A DNA stretch of 64,000 nucleotides, taken from Ferrimonas sp. YFM. Its GTDB lineage: Bacteria > Pseudomonadota > Gammaproteobacteria > Enterobacterales > Shewanellaceae. A program made the position numbers and the translations under genes. Where the stretch lies: contig NZ_AP027368.1 of NCBI RefSeq assembly GCF_030296015.1, positions 1,798,001 to 1,862,000 of the forward strand, read 5' to 3'. Below, in pieces: positions 25,820 to 35,604 of this stretch. Position 1 is the first letter of the stretch. Every line of letters begins with the position of its first letter. The notes beneath the pieces were generated by a model that was not told where the DNA came from, ran no database searches, and saw only the letters and a list, made by a program, of their open reading frames with translations.

Positions 25820-26722
25820 CTACTTGTAGATCTGGACCGGAGGGGTGTTAAAGAAGAATCGCACCTTGCCCCAGTTGGCGCGCATCTTCATCAGGTAACG
25901 AAAACTGCGTTTGCTGCTCAAGGGGCCGCAGGCCAGGGCCAGGGCGCCTGCAACACCGGCCTGCGCCGCGGCCCGGCTGCAGTGCCAGACGCGGGCGGGC
26001 AGGGGCAGGGCGGAGAAGAAGATCACCGCGTAGGTTTCACCGATGCGGGTCGCCTTCCTCATCAGGTAGTCCTTATTGAGCCGGTTCTCTTCGACGGTTT
26101 CCGACACCAGGGCTTCCCGGCAACTGACAATGCGGGCCCCCCTTCGGTGCATGCGGTTAAAGAACTCGGTGTCGCCGCCACCGGTGATGCCAAAGCGGGG
26201 ATCGAAAGGGGTTTCCGGGTGCGGCAGCACCTTGCGGCTGACCAGGGCGTTGCAGGTGGAGCCGACGCTCATTTCGGTCCCCGTAGGCGGGGTGTATTTT
26301 CTGAAGAAGTCGCCCTCGAGAATCCATTTGGGGGTTTGAGGGGGGTAATCGATGTGCACCGCCCCCAGCACCACGTCGGCGTTGTGGTCCCGTGCGCATT
26401 GGAGCAGGGAGGCCAGCCAGTTGGGCTCGGCAATCTCATCGTCATCGATGAAAGCCAGCCAATCGCCTTTGGCGTTTTTCACCGTGGTATTTCTGGCACA
26501 ACAGATGTTCTTCTCCGGCTGAATCTCATAATGGACCCGGAAGGTGGTGCTGCGACGAAATGCATCCACCACCGCCTTGCCGGACCCGTCGGCATCGTTA
26601 TCGGCGACAGAGATCTCCATGGCCACACCCGGCGGCAGTTTCTGCTCCTGGAGGCTGCTTAACGTCTCCATCAACTGGGGGCGTTTGTAGGTGCACAAGC
26701 AGACACTGATGGTCTCTGTCAT
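25820..26722 (-). CDS. GT2 family glycosyltransferase
   Basis: 300-aa GT-A transferase. The start MTETISVCLCTYKRP at ATG 26722 has AGGAGAG upstream and overlaps the TGA of the polymerase gene (ATGA). It has the nucleotide-binding CTYKRP and VADNDADGSGK, the DxD-like metal site FIDDDEIAEP, and GGGDTEFFNRMHRRG. The hydrophobic C-terminal region may bind the membrane. Part of the minus-strand exopolysaccharide operon. Confidence 0.88.
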   Translation of the reverse strand: MTETISVCLCTYKRPQLMETLSSLQEQKLPPGVAMEISVADNDADGSGKAVVDAFRRSTTFRVHYEIQPEKNICCARNTTVKNAKGDWLAFIDDDEIAEPNWLASLLQCARDHNADVVLGAVHIDYPPQTPKWILEGDFFRKYTPPTGTEMSVGSTCNALVSRKVLPHPETPFDPRFGITGGGDTEFFNRMHRRGARIVSCREALVSETVEENRLNKDYLMRKATRIGETYAVIFFSALPLPARVWHCSRAAAQAGVAGALALACGPLSSKRSFRYLMKMRANWGKVRFFFNTPPVQIYK

Positions 26723-28035
26723 CGGGTTCTCTCCTTGTCCATATAGAGCCGGGCTACAAGAGCCAGCATTAGAAGCTGTATCACCCAAAGGGAGTGGCTT
26801 CCCCTGAGAAGGCTGCTTTCGGTAATGTTATGCAGCAGGGTTAATAGTAGTAGGATCCAGCTGAGGATGAAGAGTCCCGGGTGCTGATCTTTTATGGCAC
26901 CGGACTGGCGAGCAAACTGAACGATTACCAATAGATAGACCGACAAACCTACGACGCCCAGCTTGGCCATCAGGTCCAGGTAGCCGTTGTGTCCCTGGTT
27001 GAGCAGGGTCAGGAACCCTCGGCCGTGGACGATGTTGGGTGAGCTCAGCCCTATGCCCCAGAATGAGCCATAGCCGTGCCCCAGCAACCAGCGTTTATCG
27101 ATCTGCTCCAGCAGGAATGCCCAGATATAGTCCCGCCCGGTGAACCCGGTGTCGGACATGAACAGTGCCAGGAACTGCTTGATGTGCCAGTCGTTCCAGG
27201 CCAGGAGCACGAACACGGTGAGCACACTCAGGGTGCTGATCACCAACATCAGCAGTCCCAGGTTGAGCTTGAAGGTGCGGGCCAGGGACTGAGCGCCGAA
27301 CACCATGCCCGGAACCAGGAAAAACAGGCCAATGGAGGTCTTGGAGACAGACAGCAGCAGTAAACCAAACCAGAGCAGCAGGTAGAGGTTGTTGTAGAAG
27401 CGGCTGATGCTCTCCTTATTGAAAAAACGCACGGCGATGCCAATAAACAGCGCCTTGAGTGCGACTGCCCCCATGACGTTTTTATGGCCGTGAATGCCGT
27501 AGAAGTAGCCCTCGATGTCGAAGCTGCCTAGGCCGACGGCCACCAGGTTCAGGCCCAGGGCCAGAGTGCCCATGCGATAGACAACCAGGGGCAGCAGATA
27601 GGGACTCCTGAGATAGCTGACACCGACAAAAATGGTGGTCATCACGAAGATCAGCAGCACAGTGCGGCGAAAGGCGATGCCGGGAGCCAGGGCCCAGAGC
27701 ACGCTGAACATCGCCAGAGCGGCGATGACAACCAGGGGCCACTGAGAATAGAGCATCCGTTGGAAACGCTGTGGCTGACGGGCGATGACGTAGACGGAAA
27801 CGCCCATCAGGGCGATCCAGAACAGCTGATTGAACCGGTTTCCCGTCGACGTGCTGGCCGAGTGTGCCCCCACCTCAAGGTCTTCGAGCTCCACCGCCGC
27901 AGTCAGTTGGGGGGTGAGCACATCGAAGGAGAGGGCGGTCACCAGGGCGATGATCATCACCGCCAGGAGGTTATTCTGGGTGAAGACCCGGCTGTCCCGA
28001 CCCACAAACCAGCTTATCAGCCCTCTAGTTATCAT
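26719..28035 (-). CDS. O-antigen ligase/Wzy-like polysaccharide polymerase
   Basis: 438-aa inner-membrane protein with about 11-12 helices. It has the Wzy_C/O-antigen ligase signature: a large periplasmic loop with FTGRDYIWAFLLEQI, GHGYGSFW and QGHNGYLDLMAKLG (conserved H-N-x-Y/L). In a locus with a flippase and Wzc it should polymerise the repeat unit in the periplasm. ATG 28035 lies inside the end of the flippase gene (11-bp overlap). Confidence 0.85.
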   Translation of the reverse strand: MITRGLISWFVGRDSRVFTQNNLLAVMIIALVTALSFDVLTPQLTAAVELEDLEVGAHSASTSTGNRFNQLFWIALMGVSVYVIARQPQRFQRMLYSQWPLVVIAALAMFSVLWALAPGIAFRRTVLLIFVMTTIFVGVSYLRSPYLLPLVVYRMGTLALGLNLVAVGLGSFDIEGYFYGIHGHKNVMGAVALKALFIGIAVRFFNKESISRFYNNLYLLLWFGLLLLSVSKTSIGLFFLVPGMVFGAQSLARTFKLNLGLLMLVISTLSVLTVFVLLAWNDWHIKQFLALFMSDTGFTGRDYIWAFLLEQIDKRWLLGHGYGSFWGIGLSSPNIVHGRGFLTLLNQGHNGYLDLMAKLGVVGLSVYLLVIVQFARQSGAIKDQHPGLFILSWILLLLTLLHNITESSLLRGSHSLWVIQLLMLALVARLYMDKERTR

Positions 28036-29278
28036 TGGTCACTCCTTGGGCGATGGGCTGTTGTGCCGGCCTTTGCAGCAGCCTTAGAACATAGCCAAAG
28101 GCCACCGCCTCACCGATGTTCACCGACACCACCACCCAGGCACCGCCGCCGGTCAGCCCGATCAATGCCAATGAAGAGAGCGCAAACAGGGCGCCCCAGA
28201 GCGTCGCCTTAGCCAGGGGTTTAAACCGGTTCTGGGCCTGAATGGCGGCACTGCCGGTGGCGCGCAGATGGAACAGCAGGGTGACGATGGCCCATTGCAT
28301 GGTGACCCAGCCAACATTCTGGTAGTCGTCAGAGAACAGGTGAGCCTCCAGCAGTGGCCAAAACAGGAACAGCGCCAGGCTGAACAGCAGGTTGAACAGC
28401 AAAAAACCAATCAGTCCCTGACGCACCAGCTTCTGAAAGGCATCCTGCTTGCCTTCCGCATTCAGCCGGGCCAGGGTGGGCTTGGCGACCCGGGTCCAGG
28501 CGGAGGTGATGATGTTCAGCGGGCCGAAAAACACCCGGCCCGCCTGGATAAAACCCACCATGGTGGAGCCAAACAGCAACCCCACCACGAAGATGTAACC
28601 GCGGTTTTGAATCTCAGTGGTGGTCACCCCCACCAGTGACCAGCGTGACTGTTGCCAGACGGGCGCATAGTGAGAAGCCAGTTGCCGCCAGTTCATGGGT
28701 TGAAGCAGGGGCACCTCTTTGACGAGCATGTAGCCCAGGCTCAGCAACTGGCTGATGCAGAGTAGCCACAGCAGCTGATCGAGAGACACATTGGCCCAGC
28801 CCAGTTGCCACCAGAGCAGGCCTGCGCCCAGGGTAAAGAGACTGACAAAGGCCAGGTCGGCCCAAAGGACCGGCATCAGCTCCAGCTCGGCGGACCAGCG
28901 ACAGCGGAAGTACTCCCGCAAGAGCCGGATCACAAAGAACAGGGTGACCAGGGCGGAGGAGGCGTAGGGCTGGCTCAGTCCAGGCACCATCTGCAACAGG
29001 GTACACAACACCGCCAGGGCGATGAGGAAGAGGATGTTACTCCAGGAGAGGGTGCGCCGCAGTGGATCAGGGTTTTCTCTGGCCGGAATCAAGACCGAGT
29101 AGGGGGTGTTGATCAGGGCATTCTGAAAGCTGATAAACACAAAACTCAGGGTAAACAGAATGGAGTAGACGCCAAACAGAGCCGGAGTCCAGAACTTAAT
29201 CAGAGCCAGGTTGAGTCCGAAATTGAAGGCGCTCAACAACCCTTGGTCTATGGCCGACACCACCACCTTGGTTTTCAC
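28025..29278 (-). CDS. Wzx-like polysaccharide flippase
   Basis: 417-aa polytopic membrane protein of the MATE/MOP polysaccharide-export type with about 12 helices. It should flip undecaprenyl-linked repeat units to the periplasm. GTG 29278 was chosen because GGAGG lies five bases upstream; the frame is open to 29401, but the extra residues are basic and shadow-like. First gene of the minus-strand exopolysaccharide operon. Confidence 0.85.
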   Translation of the reverse strand: MKTKVVVSAIDQGLLSAFNFGLNLALIKFWTPALFGVYSILFTLSFVFISFQNALINTPYSVLIPARENPDPLRRTLSWSNILFLIALAVLCTLLQMVPGLSQPYASSALVTLFFVIRLLREYFRCRWSAELELMPVLWADLAFVSLFTLGAGLLWWQLGWANVSLDQLLWLLCISQLLSLGYMLVKEVPLLQPMNWRQLASHYAPVWQQSRWSLVGVTTTEIQNRGYIFVVGLLFGSTMVGFIQAGRVFFGPLNIITSAWTRVAKPTLARLNAEGKQDAFQKLVRQGLIGFLLFNLLFSLALFLFWPLLEAHLFSDDYQNVGWVTMQWAIVTLLFHLRATGSAAIQAQNRFKPLAKATLWGALFALSSLALIGLTGGGAWVVVSVNIGEAVAFGYVLRLLQRPAQQPIAQGVTNDN

Positions 29279-29473
29279 CCTGCCTCCAGTTGCATTCCCA
29301 CCCGTCCTAATCAGCCTGTGCAAGCGTCTGATTTTCAGCTTAGACCCAGATTCAATTTCCTGCGCTCTTTCTGCTACTTGCCGGGCGCCTTGGCGAACCA
29401 CTGCTATCCTTTAGCCCATGGAGCTACGGCGCCTGTATGTGTTGGCGCACAAATCAGCAATGGAGCAGGCACT

Positions 29474-30874
29474 ATGGCGACTCTTCTTCCCGTGGTACTG
29501 GCCGGTGGCGCCGGGACCCGACTCTGGCCCCTTTCCCGGACTCTGTTTCCCAAACAATTTCTTCCTCTGGCCGGCGAGCACTCTATGTTGCAGGAGACCT
29601 TGTTGCGGCTCTCCGACGTAAAAGTGTCGCCGCCGACGGTGATCTGCAACGAGGAGCACAGGTTTATCGTTGCCGAGCAGCTGAGAGGCATCGACCTTCT
29701 GGGCCGGATACTGCTGGAGCCTGTGGGACGAAATACAGCCCCGGCCCTGACCCTGGCGGCCCTGGTCCATCAACAGGAGGACCCCTTGTTGCTGGTGCTG
29801 GCGGCGGATCACGTCATCAAGGATCAGGAGGCATTCACCGAAGCGGTGGAGGCGGCCATTCCCCTGGCGGAGGAGGGCAATCTGGTGACCTTCGGCGTGG
29901 TGCCGGACTCCCCGCACACCGGCTATGGCTACATTCGGCGGGGAGACGCCCGAGGTCAGGGATTCGCCGTCAGCGAATTTGTGGAAAAGCCGGATACCGC
30001 CCGGGCCGAGGCCTACCTGAAAAGCGGTGAATACTTCTGGAACAGCGGCATGTTCCTGTTTCGGGCCAGTCGCTTCCTGAAGGAGCTGGGGCGTCACCGG
30101 CCGGCCATTCTCGACGCCTGTCGTCAGGCCACTCAGGAGCTGAGCCAGGATCTGGATTTCATCCGGGTGGCGTCGGAACCCTTCGAGGCCTGCCCGGACG
30201 ACTCCATCGATTATGCGGTGATGGAGCACACCGAGGACGCAGTAATGGTGCCACTGGATGCGGGGTGGAACGATGTGGGGGCCTGGTCGGCCATCTGGGA
30301 TGTGCGCCCGCACGATGAGCAGGGCAACTCCCTGAGAGGGGATGTGTTGACCCACGATTGCGAGAACTGCCTGATTCAGGGCCAGGATCGCCTGGTGGCG
30401 GCGGTTGGCATCGAGGATCTGGTGGTGGTGGATACCCAGGATGTGGTGTTGGTGGCCCATCGTGACCGGGCCCAGGAGGTCAAACACCTGGTGGAGGAGC
30501 TCAAGGCTCGGGAGCGCCAGGAGGTGGTTTGCCATCGCAAGGTGTTCCGCCCCTGGGGCAACTACGACTCCATCGATCATGGTCAGCGCTACCAGGTGAA
30601 GCACATCACGGTGAAGCCGGGGGCCAAGCTGAGCGTGCAGATGCATCACCACAGGGCGGAGCACTGGGTGGTGGTCAGAGGCACCGCCAAGGTGACCAAC
30701 GGTGAGCGCACCTTCCTGGTGACCGAGAACGAGTCGACCTACATCCCCGTTGGGGTGGTCCATGCCCTGGAGAATCCGGGCAAGGTGCCCCTGGAGTTGA
30801 TTGAGGTCCAGTCGGGGGCGTACCTGGGCGAAGACGACATAGTGAGATTTGAGGACAACTACGGACGGACCTGA
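29474..30874 (+). CDS. manC: Bifunctional mannose-1-phosphate guanylyltransferase / mannose-6-phosphate isomerase
   Basis: 466-aa type II enzyme making GDP-mannose from fructose-6-phosphate (with ManB) and GTP. The pyrophosphorylase domain starts [16 protein letters not shown] with the PKQF lysine, then DHVI, FVEKP and WNSGMF. The C-terminal cupin isomerase domain has [27 protein letters not shown] and [19 protein letters not shown]. ATG 29474 follows GGAG; upstream codons of the open frame are antisense to the flippase and are excluded. It heads the plus-strand operon, four bases before manB. AlgA and CpsB are synonyms in other systems. Confidence 0.93.
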   Translation: MATLLPVVLAGGAGTRLWPLSRTLFPKQFLPLAGEHSMLQETLLRLSDVKVSPPTVICNEEHRFIVAEQLRGIDLLGRILLEPVGRNTAPALTLAALVHQQEDPLLLVLAADHVIKDQEAFTEAVEAAIPLAEEGNLVTFGVVPDSPHTGYGYIRRGDARGQGFAVSEFVEKPDTARAEAYLKSGEYFWNSGMFLFRASRFLKELGRHRPAILDACRQATQELSQDLDFIRVASEPFEACPDDSIDYAVMEHTEDAVMVPLDAGWNDVGAWSAIWDVRPHDEQGNSLRGDVLTHDCENCLIQGQDRLVAAVGIEDLVVVDTQDVVLVAHRDRAQEVKHLVEELKARERQEVVCHRKVFRPWGNYDSIDHGQRYQVKHITVKPGAKLSVQMHHHRAEHWVVVRGTAKVTNGERTFLVTENESTYIPVGVVHALENPGKVPLELIEVQSGAYLGEDDIVRFEDNYGRT

Positions 30875-30877
30875 CTT

Positions 30878-32266
30878 ATGGACAAGTTAACCTGCTTTAA
30901 AGCCTACGACATCCGCGGCCGGCTGGGCGAGGAGCTCAATGAAACCATCGCCTGGCGCATCGGCCGGGCCTTTGCCCGCTATCTGAACGCCCAGACCGTG
31001 GTGGTGGGCGCCGACATGCGTCTGAGCAGCGACGGTCTGAAGCAGGCACTGGCCAGGGGACTGATGGAGGAGGGGTGTGACGTGGTGGACATCGGCATGG
31101 TGGGCACCGAAGAGGTGTACTTTGCCACCCGATACCTGGAGGCCGATGGCGGCATCGAGGTGACCGCGTCCCACAACCCCATGGACTACAACGGCATGAA
31201 GCTGGTGCGGGAGCTGAGCAAGCCCATCTCCGGTGATACCGGCCTCAATGAAGTGAGGCGACTGGCGGAAACCGGTGACTTTCCCGAGGTCGAGCCGGCG
31301 CGCATGGGGCGCCTGAGGCACTGCAACCCCCTGGATGAGTACGTCGATCACCTGCTCAGCTACATCGACATCACCACCCTTGAGCCCATGACCCTGGTGA
31401 TGAATGCGGGCAATGGCGCGGCCGGTCATGTGGTGGACGCCATCGAAGAGGTGTTTGAGCGGGGAGGGATTCCGGTGACCTTCGTCAAGGTGCATCACGA
31501 CCCCGATGGCCACTTCCCCAATGGCATCCCGAACCCGCTGTTGCCGGAAAACCGTGCCGCCACCAGCGAGGCGGTGCTCAAGCATGGTGCACAGATGGGC
31601 ATCGCCTGGGACGGCGATTTCGACCGCTGCTTCCTGTTCGATGAGCAGGGACGTTTCATCGAGGGTTATTACATCGTTGGCCTCCTGGCCCAGGCCTTCC
31701 TGTCTCACCACCCCGGTGCCCGCATCATTCACGATCCCAGACTCATCTGGAATACCCAGCAGGTTGTCCAGCAAAGTGGCGGAACGCCGGTGCAGACCAA
31801 GACAGGGCACGCCTTTATCAAGGAGCGGATGCGGGCCGAGGATGCGGTCTATGGCGGAGAGATGAGCGCCCATCATTACTTCCGTGATTTTGGTTACTGC
31901 GACAGCGGCATGATCCCCTGGTTGTTGGTGTGTGAGCTGATGAGCCGCAGCGGTCAGGGGCTGTCTGAGATGGTGGATGAGCAGATCCGCGCCTATCCCT
32001 CATCCGGAGAGATCAACTTTAAGCTGGCCTCTCCGGCCCGGTCCATCAACCGGGTGGTGCAGTTCTACCGGGAGGGGGCCCAGGAGCTGGATGAAACCGA
32101 TGGCATCAGCATGAGCTTCCAGCTGCCGGAGGGGGAGTGGCGATTCAACCTGCGCAGCTCCAACACCGAGCCCGTGGTCAGGCTGAATGTGGAGTCTCGG
32201 GGCAATGCCGAGCTGATGAGGCGCAAGACAAAAGAGATTTCAGCCCTGCTGAACGACAGGTCCTGA
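30878..32266 (+). CDS. manB: Phosphomannomutase/phosphoglucomutase
   Basis: 462-aa alpha-D-phosphohexomutase supplying mannose-1-phosphate to ManC. The active-site phosphoserine is in [12 protein letters not shown], the Mg loop is [11 protein letters not shown], sugar recognition is [10 protein letters not shown], and the phosphate loop is [15 protein letters not shown]. Length is typical. It starts three bases after manC. Confidence 0.93.
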   Translation: MDKLTCFKAYDIRGRLGEELNETIAWRIGRAFARYLNAQTVVVGADMRLSSDGLKQALARGLMEEGCDVVDIGMVGTEEVYFATRYLEADGGIEVTASHNPMDYNGMKLVRELSKPISGDTGLNEVRRLAETGDFPEVEPARMGRLRHCNPLDEYVDHLLSYIDITTLEPMTLVMNAGNGAAGHVVDAIEEVFERGGIPVTFVKVHHDPDGHFPNGIPNPLLPENRAATSEAVLKHGAQMGIAWDGDFDRCFLFDEQGRFIEGYYIVGLLAQAFLSHHPGARIIHDPRLIWNTQQVVQQSGGTPVQTKTGHAFIKERMRAEDAVYGGEMSAHHYFRDFGYCDSGMIPWLLVCELMSRSGQGLSEMVDEQIRAYPSSGEINFKLASPARSINRVVQFYREGAQELDETDGISMSFQLPEGEWRFNLRSSNTEPVVRLNVESRGNAELMRRKTKEISALLNDRS

Positions 32267-32298
32267 AGCCCCCAATTGTTGGGCCTGGGGTCGGCTTC
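32265..32298 (+). promoter_or_regulatory. Intercistronic hairpin after manB
   Basis: GAAGCC (32265) pairs with GGCTTC (32293), with an inner CCCAA-TTG-TTGGG stem. No T-run, so it is more likely an mRNA-processing or attenuation element than a full terminator. Confidence 0.4.
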
Positions 32299-32453
32299 GC
32301 CGGATATAAGGCTTGAGATGGACCTGTAATCTCTTGGTTTCTACTGAAAATATTCGTCTACGCTTTAAAGGGTAACAAGAGTCGTACCTCAAGGATGAGC
32401 TGAAGCGATGGGCGTCTAGCCTGCGGGATAACTTTGAAGCGGAATTCGGGGAT

Positions 32454-33878
32454 ATGCATTCAGCATCACCGCAACACAAGAGTCTTAGCTTTTCTCGCTT
32501 CCACGGGTTCGCCGTGCTCTTTCGGCTGGTCGATATCGGCATAGTGCCTTTCTCCCTGCTTCTGGCTCAGCAGCTCGTGGGCCGTCAGCTCAGCGATCCT
32601 TTGATGACCTCCATCCTGGCCATCCTTGGATTTTCCTTCTTTGCGGAGTCGCTGGCTCTTTATCGCTCTTGGCGGTCCACCCGGCTTATTGAGCTGTTGA
32701 TGACCAACTGGTCGGCCTGGTTGCTGGCGGGGCTATTTGTTCTCGGGTGCTGTTATCTGATGCCCGCCAGGCTGTCCATGGACCTTCCCATTCTGATGGC
32801 CTGGGCAGTGATAGGGATGCTGGTGTTTGGCGCGTTCCGAATTTTGTGCCGCCAGATGATCTTCTCCCTGAGACGGCGCGGCTTCAATACCCAGACCGCG
32901 GCCATCATCGGGCTGACCCGCTCCGGCATGGCCATGGCCAAAAGCCTGGAGGACAACCCTCAGCTGGGGATCCGGATGATCGGCTTTTTCGATGACCGGG
33001 ACCCGGAACGCATCGATGGTCAGGAGGAGAGCGAGCGGCCCCCCATACTGCTAGGCAATGTGGATCAGGCGATAAAACTGGCGCGCAGCAATGCGGTGGA
33101 CGTGCTCTATATCGCCATGCCCATGAGGGCGGAGGAGAGGATCACCGAGATCCTGATGATGTGTGGCGACAGCACCGCGGCGGTGCACATTATCCCGGAT
33201 TTCTTCGTGTACAACTTGCTCCATGCCCGCTGGTATGAGGTGGGGGATGTGCAGTCCCTGAGCGTGTATGACTCGCCCCTGGACGATCTGGCCAGCTGGG
33301 TGAAGCGGGTGGAGGACATCATTCTCTCCACGGTGATCCTGGCCATAGTGGCCCTGCCGATGGTGCTCATCGCCGCCGCCATCAAGCTGACGTCGCCAGG
33401 GCCTGTGCTGTTTAAGCAGCACAGGTATGGCCTGGATGGTCGCAAGATCAGGGTGTGGAAGTTTCGCTCCATGACCACCATGGACAATGGCGCCGAGGTG
33501 AAGCAGGCCACCAAGAACGATCCCAGGGTTACGCGGTTGGGGGGCTTTCTCCGGCGCACCTCTCTGGATGAACTGCCCCAGTTCTTCAATGTACTCAGCG
33601 GGCAGATGTCGGTGGTGGGCCCCAGGCCTCATGCCGTGGCCCATAATGAGCAGTACCGGGCCCTGATCAATGGCTACATGCTGCGCCATCACATGAAGCC
33701 GGGGATCACCGGCTGGGCCCAGGTCAATGGCTGGCGCGGGGAAACGGACACACTGGAAAAGATGCAGAAAAGGCTGGAGTTCGATCTGGCCTACATACGC
33801 GATTGGTCGGTCTGGCTGGACATCAAGATAGTCATACGGACCGTGTTTCAGGGTTTTACCGGCTCTAATGCTTACTAA
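32454..33878 (+). CDS. WcaJ-like undecaprenyl-phosphate sugar phosphotransferase
   Basis: 474-aa membrane enzyme that starts the repeat unit by transferring hexose-1-phosphate, commonly glucose, to undecaprenyl phosphate. It has N-terminal helices, a Rossmann-like CoA-binding-type domain (AAIIGLTRSGMAMAKSL), and a C-terminal bacterial sugar-transferase domain: KLTSPGPVLFKQ, VWKFRSM, RRTSLDELPQFFNVL, GPRPH, KPGITGWAQVNGWRGETDT. ATG 32454 has a GGGGAT upstream. Sugar specificity is not readable. Confidence 0.9.
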   Translation: MHSASPQHKSLSFSRFHGFAVLFRLVDIGIVPFSLLLAQQLVGRQLSDPLMTSILAILGFSFFAESLALYRSWRSTRLIELLMTNWSAWLLAGLFVLGCCYLMPARLSMDLPILMAWAVIGMLVFGAFRILCRQMIFSLRRRGFNTQTAAIIGLTRSGMAMAKSLEDNPQLGIRMIGFFDDRDPERIDGQEESERPPILLGNVDQAIKLARSNAVDVLYIAMPMRAEERITEILMMCGDSTAAVHIIPDFFVYNLLHARWYEVGDVQSLSVYDSPLDDLASWVKRVEDIILSTVILAIVALPMVLIAAAIKLTSPGPVLFKQHRYGLDGRKIRVWKFRSMTTMDNGAEVKQATKNDPRVTRLGGFLRRTSLDELPQFFNVLSGQMSVVGPRPHAVAHNEQYRALINGYMLRHHMKPGITGWAQVNGWRGETDTLEKMQKRLEFDLAYIRDWSVWLDIKIVIRTVFQGFTGSNAY

Positions 33879-33894
33879 GGAAAGGAAAACGATT

Positions 33895-35088
33895 ATGACA
33901 ACGCTCAGGCCTATGCTGGTTGCTGTTGCGGCGGTTCTGCCCTTCAGCGCTTTGGGGAACGACTATCAACCCGCCGATATGGAGATGGGGGGAGGCTGGA
34001 ACTTCATGCCTCAGGTCGGAATCGGGCTGGGATACGACGACAACACCACCCACTCCAACACAGGTGCCATCGACAGCTGGTTCTGGGAGTTGAGCCCTGA
34101 GTTCCTGATTCATGCGGGTAATGATGTGAGGAGCTATCAGATCAGCTACCTGCTCACCGACGCCAATTATGAAGACAGCAGTGAAGATGACTACACCGAC
34201 CACAGGTTCAAGATTGATGTTCACCATGAGTTTACCCGCCGCCACAGGCTGGACTTCAACTATGCCTATTACCGCAATCATGAGGCCAGGGGCCTGGGCA
34301 TCACCGAAGGCTTTGGCCAGAACTTCAACGAAGTGGCGGAGTTCGACGTTCATGACGTCGGGGTGATTTACGGATTTGGTGTGCCATCGGCCAAGTTCAA
34401 TATGGACCTGGAGCTGGGTTACTACGACAAGGATTACACCAATCTGGAAACCATCTCCCAGTTCCGTGATTACGACAGTGTCATGGGTCGGGCCACGGTC
34501 TACTGGCGCCTGAGCCAGAGAACGTCACTGCTGGCGGAATGGGTGGGTGAGGACAAGACCTACGACCGCAACGCCATTGGCGAGGCCTCCAGAGACAGTT
34601 TCGATCAGAAGTATCTGGCGGGTTTGCGCTGGGATGCCACCAGCAAGACATCGGGCACCATCAAACTGGGTTTCGAAGACCGCAGCTTTGATTCCAGCAG
34701 CCGGGAGGACTTTGACGGCTTTGCCTGGAGTGCCGCCCTGGACTGGAAGCCCAGAACCTACTCCACCTTTACCCTGGAAGGGGGCAGCCGTGCCAAAGAC
34801 CCGGATACCCTGGGTGACTACGTAGAGGAGAACAGCCTGGCTGTGCGCTGGAAACATGAATGGCGCAGCCGTCTGTCGACTCTGGCGTCCATCCGCTATC
34901 TGGATGAGAGCTTCACCGGCATCAACCGAGATGATGAGCTGTGGGAAGCCACGCTAGGGGCCACTTTGGTATGGAAGCGCTGGATCTCCACCGAGTTCGA
35001 ATACCGCTATGCGGATCAGAGCTCCAACATCGATAGGCTCAACTATGACAAGAATCTGTTCCTGGCAACTGTGCGCCTGTCTCTGTAG
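33895..35088 (+). CDS. Outer-membrane beta-barrel protein of the exopolysaccharide locus (BBP2-like)
   Basis: 397-aa exported barrel. The signal peptide ends FSALGNDYQ. The body has repeated amphipathic strands with aromatic ends (FMPQVGIGLGYDDNTT, FNYAYYRNHE, TVYWRLSQRTSLLAEWVGE) and a last strand LFLATVRLSL. It resembles putative outer-membrane beta-barrel proteins (EpsL/BBP2 type) found beside short Wza proteins. ATG 33895 has AAGGAAAA upstream. It overlaps the next gene by 44 bp, so the two are tightly linked. Probably forms or stabilises the polysaccharide exit channel. Confidence 0.75.
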   Translation: MTTLRPMLVAVAAVLPFSALGNDYQPADMEMGGGWNFMPQVGIGLGYDDNTTHSNTGAIDSWFWELSPEFLIHAGNDVRSYQISYLLTDANYEDSSEDDYTDHRFKIDVHHEFTRRHRLDFNYAYYRNHEARGLGITEGFGQNFNEVAEFDVHDVGVIYGFGVPSAKFNMDLELGYYDKDYTNLETISQFRDYDSVMGRATVYWRLSQRTSLLAEWVGEDKTYDRNAIGEASRDSFDQKYLAGLRWDATSKTSGTIKLGFEDRSFDSSSREDFDGFAWSAALDWKPRTYSTFTLEGGSRAKDPDTLGDYVEENSLAVRWKHEWRSRLSTLASIRYLDESFTGINRDDELWEATLGATLVWKRWISTEFEYRYADQSSNIDRLNYDKNLFLATVRLSL

Positions 35089-35593
35089 CGCGCTGTTTGC
35101 GCTGATGCTCAGCCTGCCGGTGGCGGCCGCCGCTGGCGACTACCAGCTGAGTTCTGGCGACACCATCTCCATCCATGTGTATGGAGAGGATGACCTGACC
35201 CTGCAGACCCGCCTGGGGGAGTCCGGGGTGATCAACTACCCCTACCTAGGCGTTATCAAGGTCAAGGGGATGACAGTCGCTCAACTGGAGAGCCGCATCG
35301 TCGGCGGCCTCAAGGGGGACTACCTGATCAACCCCAGTGTCCACGTTAGCATTCTGGAGTACCGACCGTTCTACATCTACGGTGAAGTCAAAGCCCCGGG
35401 CGGCTACCCCTATCAGCCTGGCCTGACCGTGGAGCGTGCGGTGGCCCTGGCCGGTGGGTTGACCGAGCGGGCGTCCACCAAGGATATGACCATCAATCGA
35501 GTGGTGGGAGGCAGCGAGAGGAGCATCAAAGTCTCCATGTCCACCTCGGTCTATCCCGATGATTCCGTTCTCATCAAAGACAGCTTCTTTTGA
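35045..35593 (+). CDS. Short Wza-like polysaccharide export protein
   Basis: 182-aa exported protein with a signal peptide (LFALMLSLPVAAAAG). It has a Poly_export domain (YQLSSGDTISIHVYGEDDL, GVINYPYLGVIKVKGMTV) and one SLBB-like domain (FYIYGEVKAPGGYPYQPGLTVERAVALAGGL). It lacks the second SLBB domain and C-terminal amphipathic helix that let E. coli Wza (about 380 aa) cross the outer membrane. A Cys pair in the signal region (LCACLC) might act as a lipobox but is not canonical. It begins inside the barrel gene. Confidence 0.82.
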   Translation: MTRICSWQLCACLCSALFALMLSLPVAAAAGDYQLSSGDTISIHVYGEDDLTLQTRLGESGVINYPYLGVIKVKGMTVAQLESRIVGGLKGDYLINPSVHVSILEYRPFYIYGEVKAPGGYPYQPGLTVERAVALAGGLTERASTKDMTINRVVGGSERSIKVSMSTSVYPDDSVLIKDSFF

Positions 35594-35604
35594 AGGGAGA
35601 GCCG

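Noticed and set aside
28805-29473. N-terminal extension of the manC frame
   Set aside because: It runs antisense through the flippase gene; ATG 29474 begins directly at the conserved pyrophosphorylase N-terminus.
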